A DNA stretch of 64,000 nt. Source: VAXT01 sp963728535 (GTDB lineage: Bacteria; Actinomycetota; Thermoleophilia; Gaiellales; Gaiellaceae). Where the stretch lies: NCBI GenBank assembly GCA_963728535.1, contig CAVSKK010000001.1, positions 1,736,001 through 1,800,000 of the forward strand, written 5' to 3'. Under the pieces are notes generated by a model that was not told the DNA's origin, did no database searches, and saw nothing but the letters and a program-made list of their open reading frames with translations. The translations under genes were made by a program, and so were the position numbers. Positions 60,234 through 64,000 of the stretch are shown piece by piece (within the stretch, counting starts at the first letter, position 1; each line of letters starts with the position of its first letter).

Positions 60234-61141
60234 TTCGGCGCCTCGATCTCGATCGGGCCGTTGAAATCCTTGTACCGGTGAGTCATGAAGTGACTGGCCG
60301 CGATCATCTCCGCTTCGACGACACGGCCCGAAGGTCCTACGCTCACGCGAAACCAGGCCGGGACGGGCTCGAGCCCGAACGCCGCAAGGTCGGTCACGCC
60401 GTTCGCTTCACGGCCGACGACCCGGGCATGGGTCGCCCGGTGCCACATGAGGACGTCTGCGACATCCAGGCCGGGGAACGAGCTGCGCTCCCAGCTTCCG
60501 TCGTGATAGTCCCACCGCGTCCGTCCGATGATCACGGATCGGAAGGCCCCGGTGCCGCGAACGCGGAGGCTGAGTCGGTTCGGCGCCTGCACCTCGTACT
60601 CGGTGAAGACCCCGCCGCGGCCCGAGGTCAGTGCCTCGTTGAAGCGATATGCCCGAAGACCGCCCATCGTCCTCGAAGCGCGGGCGAAGAGCGCGTCGCC
60701 ATTCGGAGGCAGGCGTGCCGGGAGTGCGAAGCGGAGCTCCGAGGAGCCCACACGCACGGTCAACACGCTTGGTGCGCCGTCGAGGACCGGAGCGTCGATG
60801 CGAGAGCATCCGTTTCCGCATGAGCTCGCCTCCGCGGCCGCGCCGTCGAGCTCGAAACGCAGCGTCTCTGTCGCAAGCGGAGTCTCCGCGCGCAGCGCCG
60901 CCACTTCGATCGGACCACCAGCCTTCGCTGCGATTCCGACGAGCAGGTTGCCGTCGTGCTTTGCCAGCGCAAGCGCAGACGGATCCTCCGCCAGCGGCAG
61001 GGAGAAACCTCTGCTCGAGGTGGTCGTGGTGACCGGTGGACTCGCCGGATCGCTGCCGTCTCCTCTGGCGAGGATCGCGCCGACGGCGATGACGCCGCCA
61101 AGCGCGACGGCTCCGATCGTGATCCAGGCGATACGGCTCAC
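60230..61141 (-). CDS. membrane-anchored extracytoplasmic protein, LolA/LppX-like C-terminal half
   Basis: A 303-aa protein from GTG 61141 with one N-terminal membrane helix (WITIGAVALGGVIAVGAILA). Residues about 40-150 form a beta-rich CopC/YtkA-like segment (GFSLPLAEDPSALALAKHDG, NLLVGIAAKAGGPIEVAALR, SVLTVRVGSSELRFALPARL). Residues about 155-300 have a LolA/LppX-like pattern with a curved sheet (RAYRFNEALTSGRGGVFTEY, WDYHDGSWERSSFPG, MTHRYKDFNGPIEIEAP). In related genomes this part can be fused to CopC/CopD-type proteins. It overlaps the CDF gene (ATGA), so a metal-related role outside the cell is inferred. Confidence 0.7.
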   Translation of the reverse strand: MSRIAWITIGAVALGGVIAVGAILARGDGSDPASPPVTTTTSSRGFSLPLAEDPSALALAKHDGNLLVGIAAKAGGPIEVAALRAETPLATETLRFELDGAAAEASSCGNGCSRIDAPVLDGAPSVLTVRVGSSELRFALPARLPPNGDALFARASRTMGGLRAYRFNEALTSGRGGVFTEYEVQAPNRLSLRVRGTGAFRSVIIGRTRWDYHDGSWERSSFPGLDVADVLMWHRATHARVVGREANGVTDLAAFGLEPVPAWFRVSVGPSGRVVEAEMIAASHFMTHRYKDFNGPIEIEAPK

Positions 61142-61164
61142 GCCCGTAGCTTGCAGGAAGGCGA

Positions 61165-62412
61165 CTATTCCGCAGGCGCGGGCAGGCGTCCGACGTAGAT
61201 CACGACCTGCGAGCCCATCAACGCTTGCGCGCCGGCGGCGGGCCTCTGCTTAACGACGATGCCGTTTTCGGCTGCGTCGCTCGTTGGCTGGTCGATGCTC
61301 TGTACCGTGAAGCCCGCCGCGATGAGCGCGCGCCTCGCATCGGTCTCGGCCTGGCCGGCGACGTCGGGAACGGCGCGCCTCTGGCGCGGGCCGGGCCCGA
61401 GCGAGACGTTGATCCGCACGTCCGATCCAGGCGGAACCTGGGTGCCCCCCGCCGGCAGCTCGGAGACGACCGTGCCTTGCGGCTGCTGCGATCTCACCGG
61501 GAAGGAATTGACCTTGAGCCCGGCCTGCTCGATCCGATCCACGGCGACCGCCTGGCTGAGACCGACGACCTCAGGCACGACTACGCCCCCCGCGGCCGGG
61601 TTGCTGCCGGTCGAGACGTTGATCCCCACGATCGACTCTTTCGGTGCCTTGGTGCCGGGGCCCGGCGCCTGGGAGACGACGATCCCCTTCGGCTGCGCGG
61701 AGGGGATCTTCGACACGCTCACGCGGAACCCGAGCCTGCTCAGCGTTGCGGTGGCGGACGCCTCGGTCAGGCCCTTGAGCGCAGGGACCTTGGCTACGCT
61801 CGGCCCGTTCGAGACCGTCAGCACTACGGTCGTGTCCTTCTTCACCTGGTTGCCGCCGGGTGGCGCCTGGCGGATGACACGATTCTTCGGCTGGGCGGAG
61901 GCGACCTTGACGGTTCGGCTCTTTAGGCTCGCGGACTCGAGGCGCATGAGGGCCTGGTCGGCGGGTAGGCCCACGACGTTCGGAACGTCCACCGTCGACG
62001 GCCCGCGTGCGACGACGATCGTCACCTGGCCCCCGCGGTCGAGCTCGGTCCCCGACGGCGGGCTCTGGGAGAGCACGGTTCCAAGCCGCGTCCCGCTGCT
62101 CACGCGTCCCCGTACGATCGCCGAGTAGCCTCGCTGCGCGAGCTTCTCCGTCGCGGCTGCAGTGCTCAGGCCGACGACGTCAGGCACCTCGGTGTTCGCC
62201 GCCGAGCTTCCCTCGTCCCGGGTCAGGAGATACGCGCCCGCGATCCCGGCGATGACGAGAGCGAGCAACAGTACGAGCCACGGCCAGATGAGAGGCCGCC
62301 TCGGCGGAGGCGTGACAACCTCCTCCTGCACATACTGGCCCCTGGCCGGAGGCACAGCAGCGGTTTCTTCGGTCACCTGTCGCCGGCGGCGTCGAAACAT
62401 CAAGAGGGTCAT
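61165..62412 (-). CDS. membrane protein with five PASTA domains, no kinase
   Basis: A 415-aa protein. A basic cytoplasmic N-terminus (LMFRRRRRQVTEET) leads to one membrane helix (IWPWLVLLLALVIAGIAGAY, residues about 42-62), then five PASTA repeats: VPDVVGLSTAAATEKLAQRG, VPNVVGLPADQALMRLESAS, VPALKGLTEASATATLSRLG, VPEVVGLSQAVAVDRIEQAG, VPDVAGQAETDARRALIAAG. PASTA domains bind peptidoglycan fragments and normally form the outside part of PknB-type kinases or of PBPs; here the kinase is absent and the cytoplasmic part is only about 40 aa. It may be a decoy, adaptor or wall anchor. It diverges from the DUF2236 gene. Confidence 0.88.
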   Translation of the reverse strand: MTLLMFRRRRRQVTEETAAVPPARGQYVQEEVVTPPPRRPLIWPWLVLLLALVIAGIAGAYLLTRDEGSSAANTEVPDVVGLSTAAATEKLAQRGYSAIVRGRVSSGTRLGTVLSQSPPSGTELDRGGQVTIVVARGPSTVDVPNVVGLPADQALMRLESASLKSRTVKVASAQPKNRVIRQAPPGGNQVKKDTTVVLTVSNGPSVAKVPALKGLTEASATATLSRLGFRVSVSKIPSAQPKGIVVSQAPGPGTKAPKESIVGINVSTGSNPAAGGVVVPEVVGLSQAVAVDRIEQAGLKVNSFPVRSQQPQGTVVSELPAGGTQVPPGSDVRINVSLGPGPRQRRAVPDVAGQAETDARRALIAAGFTVQSIDQPTSDAAENGIVVKQRPAAGAQALMGSQVVIYVGRLPAPAE

Positions 62413-62464
62413 CCCTCCTGCGCCCCGAGTCTAATCCTCGGGCGCTGAGTATCTTCCGCTCGCC

Positions 62465-63310
62465 ATGCGTGAATCGAGTCACCTGCGCGAGATCCGCCGG
62501 CTGGATCCCGTCGCTGACCACCGGCGCATCGTCTACCTCGATGCGTGCTTCGAGTTTCCGTGGGACACGACGCGCTCGCTCGAGCTCGCACTCTTCCGAA
62601 CCTTCGCGTCGCCCTCGATCGCCTCGCTCCTCGACTCGACGGGCGAGTTCGGCCGTGCGGCGCAGAAGCGCTACGACGACACCGACCTGATCCTCTCGAC
62701 GATCGTCGAAGCGGGCTACGACACCGAGGAGGGCAGACGCGCCATCCGGCAGATGAACCGGATCCACGGGCGCTTCGAGATCTCGAACGAGGACTTCCTC
62801 TACGTCCTCTCGTCGTTCGTCTTCGAGCCGATCCGCTGGAACGCGCGTTTTGGCTGGCGCCCGCTGATCGAGACCGAGAAGCTGGCCACGTTCGAGTACT
62901 GGCGTGAGGTCGGGCGGCGGATGGCGATCCGCGAGATTCCCGAGGCCTACGCGGATTTCGAGCGCTTCAACGAGGAGTACGAGCGGCGCGAGTTCCGCCG
63001 GACGGAGGCCTCCCGCCGCGTCGGGATCTCGACTCGCGACATGTTCCTCAGCTGGTTCCCTGAGCTGCCGCGCCGCTTCGGCGCCCAGGCGATCTATGCC
63101 CTGATGGACGAGCCCCTGCTCGAAGCGTTCGGGTTCCCGCAACCGCGGCGAGCCGTCCGTGCCGCGGTCGAGAAAGGGCTGCGCGCGCGGGCCCAGGTCG
63201 TGGCCGCCCTCCCAGCACGTCGACGCCCGCGCCTGCGAGTTCAGCGCCGAACGAAGACGTATGGCCGGGATTGGCGAGTCGAAGAGCTCGGCCCCGCGAA
63301 GCCGACCTAG
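62465..63310 (+). CDS. DUF2236/MpaB-type oxygenase
   Basis: A 281-aa protein of the ER-bound oxygenase/MpaB/rubber-oxygenase-like family: IASLLDSTGEFGRAAQKRYD, DDTDLILSTIVEAGYDTEEG, RRAIRQMNRIHGRFEISNED, FLYVLSSFVFEPIRWNARFG, and FNEEYERREFRRTEASRRVG. The conserved Arg/His residues expected to hold heme b lie in RIHGRFEI and DLILSTI regions. The C-terminus is basic (ARRRPRLRVQRRTKTYGRDW). No signal peptide. Its substrate is unknown. A well-placed ATG 62465 follows a short gap after the divergent PASTA gene. Confidence 0.85.
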   Translation: MRESSHLREIRRLDPVADHRRIVYLDACFEFPWDTTRSLELALFRTFASPSIASLLDSTGEFGRAAQKRYDDTDLILSTIVEAGYDTEEGRRAIRQMNRIHGRFEISNEDFLYVLSSFVFEPIRWNARFGWRPLIETEKLATFEYWREVGRRMAIREIPEAYADFERFNEEYERREFRRTEASRRVGISTRDMFLSWFPELPRRFGAQAIYALMDEPLLEAFGFPQPRRAVRAAVEKGLRARAQVVAALPARRRPRLRVQRRTKTYGRDWRVEELGPAKPT

Positions 63311-63472
63311 AAGAAGCCGACTGGACGAAGGCGACTAGATGTACACGCGGGTCCCGTAGGTGCCCAAGCCTCCTCCCCGCTGCGAGCGTAGCGACGAAAA
63401 GCGCACGCGTGTATGACCGAATCGGAGCAAGACTGTGGCAGCGCAGCAGGCGCCGCGGGCTACGATGCGGCC

Positions 63473-63712
63473 ATGGCCACCGACCCCCTGCAGGCGCTCC
63501 TTCAGCAGGCTTTTCCCGACGCCACGGAGCTCTCCGTCCTCGACCGGACCGGGGGCGGCGACCACTTCCAGGTGAACGTCACGAGTCCCCGCTTCGACGG
63601 GCTGTCGCTGATCGATCAGCACAAGCTCGTCTACGACGCCCTCGCGACCCCGCTTGCCGACGGCACCATCCACGAACTACGGATCAAGACGAAAGGACAA
63701 CCCAGTGAGTGA
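63473..63712 (+). CDS. bolA: BolA-family protein
   Basis: A 79-aa BolA protein from ATG 63473 (an in-frame ATG at 63413 would add an unrelated leader). The fold is complete: DPLQALLQQAFPDATELSVL, GGGDHFQVNVTSPRFDGLSL with the conserved His in DHF, then IDQHKLVYDALATPLADGTI with the second conserved His, ending HELRIKTKGQPSE. It overlaps the glutaredoxin gene by eight bases. BolA proteins bind [2Fe-2S] clusters together with monothiol glutaredoxins, and the overlap strongly supports that partnership. Confidence 0.93.
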   Translation: MATDPLQALLQQAFPDATELSVLDRTGGGDHFQVNVTSPRFDGLSLIDQHKLVYDALATPLADGTIHELRIKTKGQPSE

Positions 63713-64000
63713 CCTTCGCAGTCAGATCGCCGAGCTCATCGAGTCCGAGCCCGTGACGCTCTTCATGAAAGGCACCCCGAGCTTCGCCGCCTGCGGGAAC
63801 TCTCAGCGCGCGCTTGCGGCCCTGCGCGCGGCCGGTGCGCCTGTGACCACGATCGATATCCTCCCGGATCCGCGGTTTCGCCAGGAGCTCTCGGCGCTCT
63901 CCGGCTGGCCCACGATCCCGCAGGTCTTCGTGAAGGGCGAGCTCGTCGGCGGCGCCGACATCGTCGAAGAGCTGGCCGAAAGCGGCGAGCTCGAGCGCAA
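63705..64000 (+). CDS. Grx4-type monothiol glutaredoxin, cut by window end
   Basis: Starts at GTG 63705, before the BolA stop, and runs out of the window after about 98 codons; the usual length is about 105. Sequence MSDLRSQIAELIESEPVTLF is typical, with MKGTPSFAACGNSQRALAAL holding the single active cysteine Cys30 in CGNS rather than CGFS. GWPTIPQVFVKGELVGGADI near 75-94 has the cis-Pro and the glutathione-binding GG(A/C)D. It should carry a [2Fe-2S] cluster shared with BolA. The Phe-to-Asn change in the motif is the only odd point. Confidence 0.9.
   Translation, partial: MSDLRSQIAELIESEPVTLFMKGTPSFAACGNSQRALAALRAAGAPVTTIDILPDPRFRQELSALSGWPTIPQVFVKGELVGGADIVEELAESGELER

Noticed and set aside
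1..64000. tRNA, rRNA, insertion sequences and attachment sites
   Set aside because: Intergenic gaps were read for cloverleaf features, CCA ends, transposase-like frames and terminal inverted repeats; none was convincing.

Overview
The window is high-GC chromosomal DNA of the style of a deep-branching actinobacterium, most likely Thermoleophilia (Gaiellales/Solirubrobacterales type). This is inferred from many GTG/TTG starts, ATGA/GTGA coupled genes, a lysine-rich tail after a proline-rich secreted protein, an EACC1/caspase pair, PASTA and PD40 proteins, and a DUF2236 oxygenase. I see no rRNA, tRNA, CRISPR array, transposase or prophage, and no gene-free stretch longer than 300 bases.

Layout. 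1-2888: a xylose/ribose-type ABC importer (binding protein, ATPase, permease) broken by many small indels, in sharp contrast to everything after it. 2937-6543 (minus): an FTR1 iron permease and an EfeO-like lipoprotein behind a promoter carrying a 7-bp-arm palindrome. 6780-9864: an MFS transporter, a propeller protein, a small helical protein and a DUF202 protein. 9877-12771 (minus): a HerA-like ATPase and an alpha/beta-hydrolase-adenylate cyclase fusion. 12862-14636: a NrtR-like Nudix regulator with a likely autoregulatory site, coupled to an MDR oxidoreductase. 14644-17006 (minus): a class C beta-lactamase-like hydrolase and a YcaQ-type glycosylase. 17170-18335: a secreted polyproline protein with a slipped frame. 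18434-20359 (minus): a GGDEF-EAL protein. 20581-21782: a sigma factor and a membrane partner.

21887-26913 is one tight operon: selenium-binding protein/methanethiol oxidase family, PKD-type secreted protein, 46-aa membrane peptide, TetR regulator, and an alpha/beta-hydrolase fused to a GT-B glycosyltransferase. A palindrome overlaps its promoter. 26917-32062 (minus) reads ABC exporter, EACC1 protein, caspase-like protease with an EF-hand loop and about eight membrane helices, then cysteine synthase. The EACC1-caspase pair resembles effector modules of bacterial conflict systems and is the best candidate here for an undescribed system. 32130-37156 holds surface and small-molecule modification genes and an orphan contractile-tail tube protein. 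37232-42024 is an intact sugar ABC importer whose first permease has a Cna-B/SdrD-like domain inserted in an outside loop.

42169-59270 is dominated by secreted proteins, several duplicated: two NlpC/P60 hydrolases, two subtilases (one with seven 168-bp repeats), two Asp-box propellers, peptidoglycan-binding repeats and PD40 proteins, with an MBL/PAS pair, a dioxygenase/esterase pair and a long coiled coil between them. 59340-64000 has a CDF metal exporter with a membrane-anchored partner, a five-PASTA protein without a kinase, a DUF2236 oxygenase, and BolA overlapping a monothiol glutaredoxin that runs off the window.
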